From: Cristatella mucedo
Lineage: Eukaryota; Bryozoa; Phylactolaemata; Cristatellidae
Reading direction: 5' to 3'
Length of the DNA: 64,000 bases
Assembly: GCA_009760855.2 (NCBI GenBank)
Contig: WPIO01000006.1
Location: 8,629,001-8,693,000 of the forward strand
Position 1 is the first letter of the stretch; each line of letters opens with the position of its first letter. Positions 46,994 through 58,462 of this stretch are shown in pieces. Position numbers and translations under genes: made by a program. The notes beneath the pieces are model-generated. The model was given only the letters and a program-made list of their open reading frames with translations, ran no database searches and had not been told where the DNA came from.

Positions 46994-47678
46994 ACAAGTG
47001 TTATTTTTTTAGCTGAATAGATTTAGTATGACAATGCCATTGCATGATGTATACCTAATCGTGCCTTGCCATTTGATGGCAGTCTGCTGAAGATGTTCGC
47101 TATTCTCTGGCACTAATTTATATTGAAAGTGTGAGTCCTTCGACGAGCACGCACTTGCAGACAGCAGCTGATAATGTCATCTACTTGTTTCGTGGGGCCA
47201 CATACCGCTCCCGGTAGGGGGCGAGGGGTGCTCCTCGAGAGAGGGTGCGGTGGCGAGCTAAATCGCTTAGCCCCGATGCCTAATTGGGAGCTCCGGCATG
47301 TCTCACATCCAGCTGCACTTCAATTCGCCTCTCCTCCTCGCTTGATGCGCGAGTCTCTACGCAACGAGCGATCAGGCATTCCACTCATCCCAAGTGCGGT
47401 GCAAGTATCGTGTTCTGCGACAGTTGCCTGCGTAATGCTACGAATGGACATTAGCGATTTCCTGCTCGAAAGTCGCCAAGAACGCAGGGCTCGTGACAAT
47501 TCTACTCTCTGGACACGTGCGAAGAACGACTAGCGAGTAGGTGCCTCGATACACGCAGGGGGTGCGTATTCGAATTCGGCAGCATAACAAAAAAGCAACA
47601 CATAGCGCCCATACCTGACCGTACAATAACCGTGTATTCGACATACGGTGGTATGTTTCATTACCATATAAAGAAAAA
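46994..47678. other. Non-coding, nothing recognised
   Basis: The 119-codon frame at 47174-47533 (plus) is arginine- and leucine-rich and resembles no family known to me. The 47.2-47.45 kb stretch is locally GC-rich. Confidence 0.35.
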
Positions 47679-47842
47679 TCCTAGCTGATTAAACCGCCTC
47701 TTTTTTTATAGCAACATAAGAGCCTTTACGGCTATCACCACCGCTTGCAGTGGCGATAAAGAATCGCCCACCGCAGGAATCGAACCCACAACCTCGGGAC
47801 CGAGGTCGTGAAAGCAACCGCCTTACCTAGTGTGCCATCACA
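47679..47842 (-). mobile_element. tRNA-derived SINE, near full length
   Basis: Minus-strand copy very similar to the one at 29.55 kb: CTAGCTGATTAAACCGCCTC, GGCTATCACCACCGCTTGCA, AGGAATCGAACCCACAACCT and CCTTACCTAGTGTGCCATCA. The tRNA-like half retains A and B boxes. Confidence 0.85.
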
Positions 47843-50129
47843 GTACTGCATCATGCATAGTGCAAAGATCCCCTCGAAGCCCAACGTACAACTGACTAAC
47901 AATGAGATTCGGAAGACTGCAACTAGTATCAGATCATGCCCTCTCCTTGACAGTCAAGTCAGAACTTCCTGGATACTAAGTGTGAGCACGTGCCTCAACG
48001 TAATAAGAAATTGTGCGGCAAGTGGTATAGCTCGGTTGATTTTTCTACCGAACAGAATAAACATCATTAAGGTCATAAGTGATAAGCATTTAGGACATTT
48101 TACTTGACACATAGCTTGCTTACATTGTACTCTAATCCTGCTTCCACTTCTATTAGCCAAAAGTTTTTGTTTAGTTTCGTGCCTCACGCTGGTAAAATTG
48201 AAAGTGCAGAGGCGCTCTTACCTATGAAACTTCACATCTTTAAGCGAAACAATTCATATTTACGTGCGAAGGCAGTATAATTAGATGCAACGTGAGCAAA
48301 AAAGATTACCTTTGGAAATTGAATGCTGAGATACTTGCACTTATTTTGCAGATACTATTTTAAAAATTGTAGTTGTCCCATCACCTCTACTTCAGGAGAG
48401 GTAGGCGCTTTCAAAAAAGTACAGACATAGCTAGGCTACATGTATGCACTGCAGCAACAGTAGCATGCAAGACCAAGTAGTGAAATACCAAAGCAGTATG
48501 AATTCGAAAAATAAGAGGGGATTGTTAAGCTCGATCTTCATATAATTCACCAGTCACGTGCACAAGACTGTTTTATAATAATGGTCAGCCAAGCTCTCAG
48601 CTAGCTGATACGGGTACCGCCAGCCTTTAGTCTGTCGCTCAGATTTCTGGCTCATTGCAATCTACGCCGCTTTGGATGTTTCTACACAATCTCGTCAGAG
48701 AAACCAACAAAAGCCGTTGTACTTAGTACAGCCAAGATGCATTTACATAAAACAAATAAATGTAAACGACACATGCATGAGAGTTTTTCCGTTGTTTTCA
48801 TAACGATTCAAGGGCGTAAGGAGTTCAGTATTCTGTGTATGTATGGATAGCAAAGCACAGAGCTAGGGGTTCTTTGAGAACTGCCATTATCACGCAGGTT
48901 AAAGGTCTTAGTCTAGAGATTAGGTGCCAACAATTAACGACACAGGTCGTACGTTCGAGTCCTTCATCAATAACTTTTAAGCAATCTGCATGCACCGGAG
49001 ATATCTGATACTGCTTCTCCACCTTCTATTTAAACATCGTGGCTGTTAACAAACCTTACTTTGCTTTACTTGACTGTCATTTAAAGGGACAATCGTGCAA
49101 GAATTTGTATAACCTCTTACTAGTTGGAGGGATGAAGGATTTCGATCAAGGTGGCTTTCCTTAGATTACGACACTTGTCTATGGACAGAGAGCAATCGTG
49201 GTTAACTTAAGAATGTACAGGTGTATGCATTGGCAAAGATTGCGTCGAAAGACTGCAATGTACAATAGACTAAGGGACCTTATACTTTGTAAACACGCGA
49301 AATATTGCTGAGGAGAACTATCCTCTCCAAAAATTGCATCGACAATTCTTGTACATTCACTTGTACCCAGGCATCATCAGGTTATTCTCAGTGTGTACAT
49401 GTCTCTAATGTCTCTTTTAGACTTTGCCAACTCTTTAATTTTGCTTGATACGGTGTGAACTTTATGTTGCTCAATTATCCCAAGTGCTGCAGTTTTATTG
49501 TGTGAAAAACCACAAAGGCTGCCGAGGGTGGCGTCACTAAACGCTTATTTATTTCGTCTATGATTGCAGTCTGATCTCGAATCACTCTTGCACTCAATTA
49601 GCCGATTGTTCTGTTCATAGACTGAAGCAAATGGCTCTAGGACGTCACGCGCCCAAGGCAGCTTGATACGACCGCGTTAGCAGCAAGAAAGTCTTGCTAA
49701 TATGCCCTCACAGCTGCACAAGGTTTCAGGCGGCTGGAGATGAAGCGGCTCAATCGCTGCAGTAGATTCATATTGAAACGTAGTATCCCTACAGTAAACA
49801 AGCACCTTACAGCTACATGATCCAATACATTTGGTCTGGTTTTCTTTTCTTGACGTTTAAGTCTTTCCTCTTCCAATGCATCCTCTAGAATATAATTGAC
49901 TACCTTTTCTTAATATATCTTGTTTAAATATTGACGATCAACATTTTTTCTATTTGCCTCATTTATTCGGGGTCTATGCCAACCCACCTGCACGAACAGT
50001 TCTGCCTAATCGCAGCTTGACGATCTTTCCTGGCTAACTTTAGTACACATCGAATCTTCGGTCCACTAGGGACCTATATATCAGTAGTATTTCAAACCCC
50101 ATAGCCTTATGTAGATAGTAATAGTAATA
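47843..50129. other. Non-coding, nothing recognised
   Basis: A tRNA-like trace with a B-box-like ACGTTCGAGTCC lies near 48950-48961 and could be an old SINE. No domain-bearing frame was found. Confidence 0.4.
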
Positions 50130-50260
50130 ATAATACATTTGTGCAGTGCCTTCAGATAGCTTAATCTTTTCTTAGGAACTTTACGTAAGCTGTACAGGAA
50201 GTTGTTTGAACAATGCATTTTCATTTTGACAAGCAGGAGCACTGCGTGCTGAGAATCTGC
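50130..50260 (-). mobile_element. L2-type LINE tail, degraded
   Basis: AATAATAATA, then GTGCAGTGCCTTCAGATAG, CTTAATCTTTTCTTAGG and AACTTTACGTAAGC are the reverse of the family tail order. Confidence 0.5.
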
Positions 50261-50360
50261 GTAATTTTAACCGCAAATGCACCAAACCTTTGGTTCATTA
50301 GAAGCAGCTTATAGGGGCACATGGATTGTCAGACCATAAACACGCCTCCTAAACATTACC

Positions 50361-50505
50361 GAATTAGAAGCTGCATTTACATAGCGGCAGAGAACCTATA
50401 CGGCTATCACTAACGCTTGAAGGGAAATAAAGAATAACCCGCTGCGTGACTGTAAACTACGACCCGGGTCGTGAAGAGCGAGGACATTACCTTCTGGGCT
50501 AAAAC
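50361..50505 (-). mobile_element. tRNA-derived SINE, diverged
   Basis: AGAAGCTGCATTTACATAGC, GGCAGAGAACCTATACGGCT, a CACTAACGCTTGAAGGG body and GACCCGGGTCGTGAAGAGCG. The B box has decayed (TGTAAACTACGA). Confidence 0.65.
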
Positions 50506-51999
50506 CTAGGACAAAGGGGGGATGTTATCACATTTTTGCCGTGGCTGTGCTTACGATTCCAGTTTGTATTATCAAGTCAGTGAAAGTTATATATTCAAGA
50601 CAGTGCACCGTCAATTTATGAACTCGGGATTAATGCGAAAAATTTGGGCAGCCATGTACGCATCATTTTGAAGAGCAAATGTTTAAAGCGGCGTCAAAAC
50701 GAGGAGCTGGCAGCGTCTTACCAAGATGTCAAACTTGCGATGTATTCGATGCTAATCTACATTTACCTCCAGCACGCCAAAGAGCTCTTAAACGGAGGTT
50801 TTCGCCTGACATTTGAACCCTCCTACAGAAGATAGGTCACACACCTGCACAACCGTAATAATGAGATTAGCCGCCAATGCAACGGTCCCAGACTGCTGTC
50901 AATTTGAAAGCTGCCCAACATGGCGGACTTAGGCATTTGCCATCTGTCGTGCAGATGATGCTGTGGTCCCCAAGTACAGCAGGCACCGGCAATCTTAAAG
51001 ATGCGACTGAAGGTAGCTATGTGCATACTTTTTTTCTTCTGAACCCACAATATAGAATGTTAATTGAGGACCAATATTCCTATTGTGTACCCTAGCGAGT
51101 AAAAGAGATTCTTCAGCTAGCATTTTTTTAAATGCTTCCAAATTATGAATTTAAAATAATTTTATTTGTGAAGTCTGGATTTCAAGACTTTGGATGCACA
51201 GTTAAAAAAATAAGGGTGAAATGAGAGCAGGTTAATTAATTTGACGTTAAAACGTGTAGTAAGCGGAACAATCCCAGAAGTTGAAAGAAACTCTGGGTTA
51301 ACAGAGATGGTCCAGCGATGCATGTTATTTCCAAGTTCCCTTGGTGATCTCTCTTGCAAAAAGGTTTTGCAAGCCTCATGAAACATGTCACAGCTTAGAT
51401 ATGGTCACACTAACAACACTGCAGCTTAATTCAAATAAATCTATTCTCTTGCGGATAAACGAGTGCAGCTTTACGAATAACCTGTAAAGAAGCAAACGTA
51501 AGGCCCAAAGCTGGTATTTGATATGCTTCAAGGCACCCAATTGCTGCTGACATGATACTGAGAAAGCTATAATTTACACTCGGAGATGTAAATAGATTAT
51601 CGCGTAATCGTGAAAGAAATATTGACGCAAGAATAATTGATGTATTAGGTGCCATTCCTTGATGATCTTACAGACTTATTGCTCATATTGCAAATATGGC
51701 ACATGGATTTATAGTTGCTATTACTTACGCCGTATCATACTCATGAGAGGTCAAATAAACTTATACCTGCTATTTATTTAGTAAAACAGCAAGAGCAAAG
51801 TTCAACGAATCACCACCACGGGCTTTGGGTGAAGCTAAAATCCTGGTGAATATTTGGTTCAGGATTACTGATGTAATCTGTCTTTTTCATACAGTCAGCT
51901 CGATTCTTTGCTTGAATTGTAGAACAATTTGGTATAATAATATATATTATAAATCTTTTGTTCCAAGATCAGCAGAGGTGGAAGTATCGTTTCATTCTT
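50506..51999. other. Non-coding, nothing recognised
   Basis: Several 60-75-codon frames on both strands, none with recognisable content. Confidence 0.4.
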
Positions 52000-52560
52000 T
52001 GATATTAATAATACTGATGAATTTGTACAGCACCCTCAGAAAAATTAATCTCTTTTTAGGCACTTTAAATATCCTGTACAGTAAGCATGACCGTGTTGTT
52101 AAAGCGGGCATTCAGTGTCAGCCGCAGAGGCACACCAGGGACATATCAAAAGCACCCAGAAAATATTTCTAGGTATTGGTAATTGTTAGCTTCTTAAATG
52201 CCATCAAATCAGGGATGTCGTAATTTCAGCCAGGAGTGAGTTTGAGGCTTTGGGTGAATGCGAGTTATGCATATTCTCCAAAGGATTTGAGGTTGATGTG
52301 ATGTATTGCTAAATGATTGGAGTCAGAAGAACATGTGGCCTAGTTGTGGGGACGTTCTGCTTGGTAGGCTGGGGCCAAAGAATGAAGGGACCTAAAGGTG
52401 TGTGACAAAAAGTTAAAGTCGATGCACTGCTGGATTGGAAGCCAGTGCAGTTGACAAGATAAGGTGGAATGTGGCGAATGTGACGTTCGCGAGAGACAAG
52501 AATAACTGCAGAGTTTAGTACGAAATTTAAGAATAAATGCCCTTAAATTCACTCGCGACT
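52000..52560 (-). mobile_element. L2-type LINE 3' end with ORF2 C-terminus
   Basis: The minus strand reads CQLHWLPIQQCIDFNFL and HTFRSLHSLAPAYQ (about 52370-52465), the canonical L2-type ORF2 C-terminal block. Its 3' UTR runs down to the tail at about 52020-52090 (CAGCACCCTCAG, TTAATCTCTTTTTAGGCACT). It is the same family as the 57.2-kb copy. It is frame-broken, so inactive. Confidence 0.75.
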
Positions 52561-52710
52561 GAAGTCACGATATGCCTGAATTGCGTAGGTGACACAAAGG
52601 TAAATTACGGACTCAATTTTAAGTCTATCGCTTGAGTAGGCATTTAAAACAATGTTTAGGAGTTCATATATTAATGATCTATACCGAATTCTGACGACTG
52701 CTAAATGTTT

Positions 52711-52882
52711 GGTGAGCCGTGATGGCACACCAGGTAAGGCGGTTGCTTTCACGACCTTGGTCCCGAGGTCGTGGGTTCGATTCCCGCGGCGGGCGATTCT
52801 TTATCGCCACTGCAAGCGGTGGTGATAGCCGTAAAAACTTCTGTCGCTATAAAAAAGAGGCTGTTTAATCAGCTAGGATTTA
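52711..52882 (+). mobile_element. tRNA-derived SINE, best copy (reference for the family)
   Basis: Plus strand. A-box region TGGCACACCAGGTAAGG near 52723, a perfect B box GGTTCGATTCC near 52776, body ATCGCCACTGCAAGCGGTGG, GATAGCCGTAAAAAC, then GCTGTTTAATCAGCTAGGAT and a TTTA repeat. It is about 170 bp and has the two-box internal Pol III promoter expected of a tRNA-derived SINE. It is not a tRNA gene, because the 3' half cannot form a cloverleaf. Confidence 0.88.
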
Positions 52883-52956
52883 TTTATTTATTAATGTTTA
52901 TAAATTGCGTTCTGCGTGCATTTCTGCTACTACGTGCAGATACACTAACTTATGCA

Positions 52957-52959
<3 letters not shown>

Positions 52960-53028
<69 letters not shown>
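52960..53028. repeat. (TA)n microsatellite
   Basis: About 34 uninterrupted TA units, flanked by GCATGCA and GCACACGCACGC, close behind the SINE tail. Confidence 0.95.
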
Positions 53029-53033
<5 letters not shown>

Positions 53034-54699
53034 GCACGCACGCTCGCATGCGTCCTTTCGAGCAACCTTAGCCGACGGTTCTGTAGAGCTCCGTGCTTGC
53101 GGGAGCTTGTGGTTGCACTGCACAGGTACACGGCCAGGCTGAAGTGTGCGCCACTTACCGTTATCACCCTTAGGCTAATGCGAGATTTTTCTTCAGGGCA
53201 ATGCTAATTTCTGTAATTAAAGGGGGATACACTTTAGCTGGTTTAGTAAGAAACTCTGTTTCTCCCAAGCGTTTATAATGCCCTTTGTTACGTGCAATGA
53301 TCGTAGTGCGGATGAAATACGTCGGGCACATAATTCAAACCTACAGGAACTTTAAGGTTTTATCAGGGAACCGTGGTAAGGCTTAAGCATGTTGATTGGC
53401 CGAAGCCTGGGAGGCTCTCTCTTTCAGCACAAGTCATCGGCTTCAGCGCTGACGATGCACTAAAAATATGCAATGAACCACTTGGCCTGTCTGTCTTACG
53501 AGACTGGACAAGGAAATACTAAAAATGCCAGGTGTACAATACTCGCCAGGTCCCATGAGCAGTGACTTACAGTACATCCAACATGGCATAATAGGTAAAG
53601 ACTTCATTAGACTGATTGGCATTAATAATAATAACAATAATAATAATAACATCGCATAAGAAGCACGTGCAATAAGCGCTAACCTAATATGCCGATATTC
53701 GCCACCATTGAGATGTTTGCTAATTAAAGGGCTTAGCCAGGATCGTCCAGAACTGTTTTTCTCGGCTGCAAATGGTGGATCAAACAGTAGCAAGGCTGTC
53801 AGTCAATTATCTAGTTAATTCAACCACAATTAGTTAATGGCTCAATCAGGCTGCATGATATCAGCTGCTATCAAGCTAACACGTACAAGCCACAGCCAAC
53901 TGCATACCACACGTTAACCTACTCGCGACGGACGTCCTTTTTGGTCCTGACTGAAAGGAATTCACAGGGTTTGGTGAGGTGATAAATACCACGCCGCAAG
54001 TATGGAATAGTCATTAGCTTGCAGAGCTCATGCAATCGCAAGCTGTACTACGTACCAGCATTGGGCGCAGCACTCCCAGAGAACAATCAGGCTACAGTGG
54101 CGTGCATCACTGGCAATGAAGTGTGCATGGCAACAAGGTGTACAAACTGCACGGACTGTTTTCCTGCTCTCGTGGCTATTTCGGCAAGTGCATACCATTT
54201 CGTTCAGCTGACAGATCGAGGCTGGCTGGTAAAGACTTCAACGCCGACTTTTTTCAGGCGTGCGAGACACTGAAGTCTGCTTCCAACGGCTGGCTGCAGC
54301 CACACAGCGAGCAGATAGCCATACTGCTCTAGCTAGCTCTTGGCAGCCCTCTTGGAAGTCATTACGAGGTTGATTCCAAAAAGTCTTTTAGCGTTCAGAC
54401 AAGACATAGAATGCCTCTCACCCGAGAGCTACATTTTTGGTATATCAAGAGCATATCAGCTGGATTTGATTATTTAACGATAGCGTCTACTGAAAGCTAG
54501 GATTGTGGGTGCACCCAAGTACCTCATTTGTTGCACATTTTCCAGGTCTTCAGTTCATGCGTCTTATCCAAGTTATGGTTTGCTGGAAAACGCTCTTCTG
54601 CTAATGAGTCCTTGTAACTAATCAGCTGGCGTGTTTCCCTTTTAGTCTTGCAAAGTGCCTAAAAAGAGACGGGGCTTTTGTACGGGGCAATATGCACAA
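53029..54699. other. Non-coding; AAT microsatellite
   Basis: An AAT/AAC triplet run lies at 53624-53651. The overlapping plus-strand frames 54019-54273 and 54123-54332 contain several cysteines but match no domain I know. Confidence 0.4.
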
Positions 54700-54940
54700 T
54701 TTATAGTAGTAATAATAACAATAAATTTGATATAGCTCCCTCGGAGAACTTACTCCCTTTCTAGGCACTTTGCATTTGCTGCAAAGGAAGCACGATCCAA
54801 TGGTTAATGGTAGCATGCTCAATAAACAACAAGAATAGCATGGTTAGGGGTGACGTGCACTGGGTCAGAATTAAAGTATGGTTAGTGGCAACATGCACAG
54901 TGTCAGCATGCATAAGCACATAAAGTACAAATCTCAGTGA
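54700..54940 (-). mobile_element. L2-type LINE 3' tail, well preserved
   Basis: The reverse complement runs GCTGACACTGTGCATG, GCCACTAACCAT, CCCCTAACCATGC, GCAAATGCAAAGTGCCTAG, GTTCTCCGAGGGAGCTATAT and an ATT/ATA-rich end near 54706-54722. It is the closest external match to the tails inside the FN3 array. Confidence 0.7.
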
Positions 54941-55047
54941 CCCACTAAATTTATACAGAGTGTAAGCCGTCGGTCAATTAAACGGGCATGTCCTGCTTGA
55001 TGCGATCCTTACAGTATAGTTAAGATAGGAGTAGTATTTGCTTAAAA

Positions 55048-55207
55048 TCATAGCTGATTCAAGAGTCTCATTTTTATAGTGGCAGAGGAGCTTTGATGGC
55101 TACCACCGCAGCTTGCAGTTGGCAATAAGGGATCACCCCTGCAGGATTTGAACCCGTGACCCCGGTCGTGAAGAGAGAGCAACTGCCTCATGTGCTATCA
55201 CGGGCCA
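55048..55207 (-). mobile_element. tRNA-derived SINE
   Basis: CATAGCTGATTCAAGAGTCT, TTTTTATAGTGGCAGAGG, ACCACCGCAGCTTGCAG, then GATTTGAACCCGTGACC as the reverse B box and TGTGCTATCACGGGCC as the reverse A-box region. Confidence 0.8.
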
Positions 55208-56366
<1,159 letters not shown>

Positions 56367-56947
56367 CTTCTACCTCAACAGAGTATTGCATCATTTTTTC
56401 TTGTGGCTGTGATACATTTTTATAGTTAAATAGTCCAGGTAAATTTACAGCCAATTCATTAGCCACGCAGCCCGGATTTCCATATTATTTTATGATATAC
56501 TCACTCATCTAACAAAAGTTCACTGCTAGCACTTTTCTGAATCAAACAAAGCCACTGTAGCCTTGTATATTTAGCTTGCCTGTTCGCGCTACGCAATGCT
56601 GCTTCTAAACCTATTAAAGTAAAGTTTTTGTTCTAATTTAGCTGAGCAGCTTCTCAGAGACAAAAAGTTGAATGTCTGTGGCAGGTTTAATGTGCTATCG
56701 AATCAAAGTCGTTCTACTGATGTGTTCTTGTCTAAGATGCACTGACAAAGATATGTAAATACCTGACCGTAAAGTACCTTTTGACATGCTGTTGTAGCTG
56801 TACTAAACAGTATTACATAGCTAGGGTCTTAGCCTTAAGCCGTTAATAATCTGGAGCTAGCAAAAACTCATCCGTGGCTAGTTTGATCTGTCGTAAATGA
56901 GGTAGCTGCAATGGCACACCACTTACGTCGAAGCTTTACTGGCTCAC
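56367..56947. other. Non-coding, nothing recognised
   Basis: No feature identified. Confidence 0.4.
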
Positions 56948-57113
56948 AAGCGCCAAAACAAAGCACGTAAGACAAAAGTGCACCGAAAAAAGTGGGCCGA
57001 CAAATGCGTGCCAACAAAAGTACGCCGATGAAAGCGTGCCGACAAAAGCGCGCCTTCAAAGTGCGCATTGCTGACAAAGTCGATAAAGGCACGCATGATA
57101 AAAGCACGCCATT
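56948..57113 (+). repeat. 14-bp minisatellite, GCGTGCCGACAAAA type
   Basis: About a dozen imperfect monomers of 13-16 bp, for example GTGCACCGAAAAAA, GTGGGCCGACAAAT, GCGTGCCAACAAAA, GTACGCCGATGAAA, GCGTGCCGACAAAA. The degree of divergence suggests an old array. Confidence 0.8.
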
Positions 57114-57194
57114 ATGATAGTTTTAAATATATGATTTAATGGATATTACTGGCTTTCTGTCTTCAAATCAATTTCTAATTAACTAAGAAGAAAT

Positions 57195-57860
57195 AAATAG
57201 CTTTTAATAATAATAATAAATATTAATTAAAATAATAATAATGCACTTGATAAAGCGCCCTCATAGAACTTAATCTCTTTCTAGGCGCTTTACATTTGCT
57301 GCAAAGGGAAATGCAATTGAATGGTAAGTAAAATTATGCTTGAAAAACAAACAAAATGAATAACATGGTTAGGGGTGACATGCACAGGGTCAGCATGCAA
57401 ATGTGGTTAGTGGCAGCATGCACAGTGTCAGCACGCATAAGCACGTGAAGGACGAATCACAGGGACCCACTAAATGCTGTCCTAAATAGGTGTGTTTTTA
57501 AGTTCATTTTAAATGTGGTCAGGTCAGGGGATGTTCTGACGCAGGTCGGGGGGGGGGGAGTTTCAGGCTTTGGAAGCATACGAACTAAATGCACGATCTC
57601 CGAAGGATTTACAGTTTGTACGAGGTATTTGTAGACTGTTGGATTCCGAAAAGTGGGTGGTACGATGCTTGGCCTGATGGGGGAGTATGTCGGAGAGATA
57701 GGCTGGAGCCATAGAATGAAGGGACCTAAAAGTGAGCGACAAAACCTTAAAGTCAATCCGTTGCTTCACTAGTAGCCAGTGCAGGTCGGCGAGAAGTGGA
57801 GTAATGTGGCAACTGCGACGCTCACGACAGACAAGCTTAGCTGCATTTCACACTTTAATC
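57195..57860 (-). mobile_element. L2-type LINE 3' end with ORF2 C-terminus
   Basis: The minus strand encodes LTFRSLHSMAPAYL near 57700-57745. Then come VPRT-type and GDRAFSS text and, in another frame, TTFKMNLKTHLF near 57480-57515. These are the terminal blocks of an L2-type ORF2. The 3' UTR ends with the intact hairpin pair (GGCGCTTTA and AAAGCGCCC) and an AAT-rich tail near 57200-57245. A frameshift at a ten-G run (57548-57558) separates the blocks. It is the most complete LINE 3' end in the window. Confidence 0.8.
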
Positions 57861-58329
57861 ATGCAATTGTAGCTATACAGCAATAATTATAAATATCAAT
57901 TAAAAATTAAATTTGTAATACATTTTTGTGTAACTTTTAGAACGTTTGGCCCAAGTTGAAATCTGTTGACCTTAATTGATGACTAGAGGTGTTCACACCA
58001 ACTTATGGAATAGTCCTAATTGGAGATCACCATCGAGGAATCTCGTGACCCATAAGTATTATTAGTATTACTGGGCCAATAATTAAATGTAAGACAGTGA
58101 GTTTATAAGACTGGTCCCGTTTGTAGGCTGAGGCTCTCTCTCCCTCTTTCATACCCCATATATAGTTTCTTTTTCTTCCCACCACAAAAACGTTATGTAT
58201 TTATTTATTCAAATCATTATTCCGCGGAAATAGAAGTCTGAGACATTTATTATAATTGAACGACGGTGATGCACACATTTTGATGTAAATACTTATCCCC
58301 ACGCACGTGAAAATATACATACACATTCA
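57861..58329. other. Non-coding, nothing recognised
   Basis: Spacer between two inverted LINE tails; no feature identified. Confidence 0.4.
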
Positions 58330-58462
58330 CTTTCTTTTCAAGCATGATTTTACTTACCATTCAATTGCATGTCCCTTTGGAGCAAATGTAAAGCGCCTAG
58401 AAAGAGATTAAGTTCTCCGAGGGCGCTTTATTAAGTGCATTATTATTATTATTATTATTGCA
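58330..58462 (+). mobile_element. L2-type LINE 3' tail
   Basis: TTCAAGCATGATTTTACTTA, CCATTCAATTGCATG, GCAAATGTAAAGCGCCTAG, TTCTCCGAGGGCGCTTTATT and a clean (ATT)n at 58440-58460. It is nearly the mirror of the minus-strand tail at 57.2-57.35 kb. Confidence 0.72.

Noticed and set aside
47174-47533. 119-codon plus-strand ORF
   Set aside because: No recognisable family and no supporting context; local GC richness explains its length.
52711-52800. A tRNA gene suggested by intact A and B boxes
   Set aside because: No complementary acceptor stem or cloverleaf. The same head is attached to a common body and tail at many sites, so it is a SINE.
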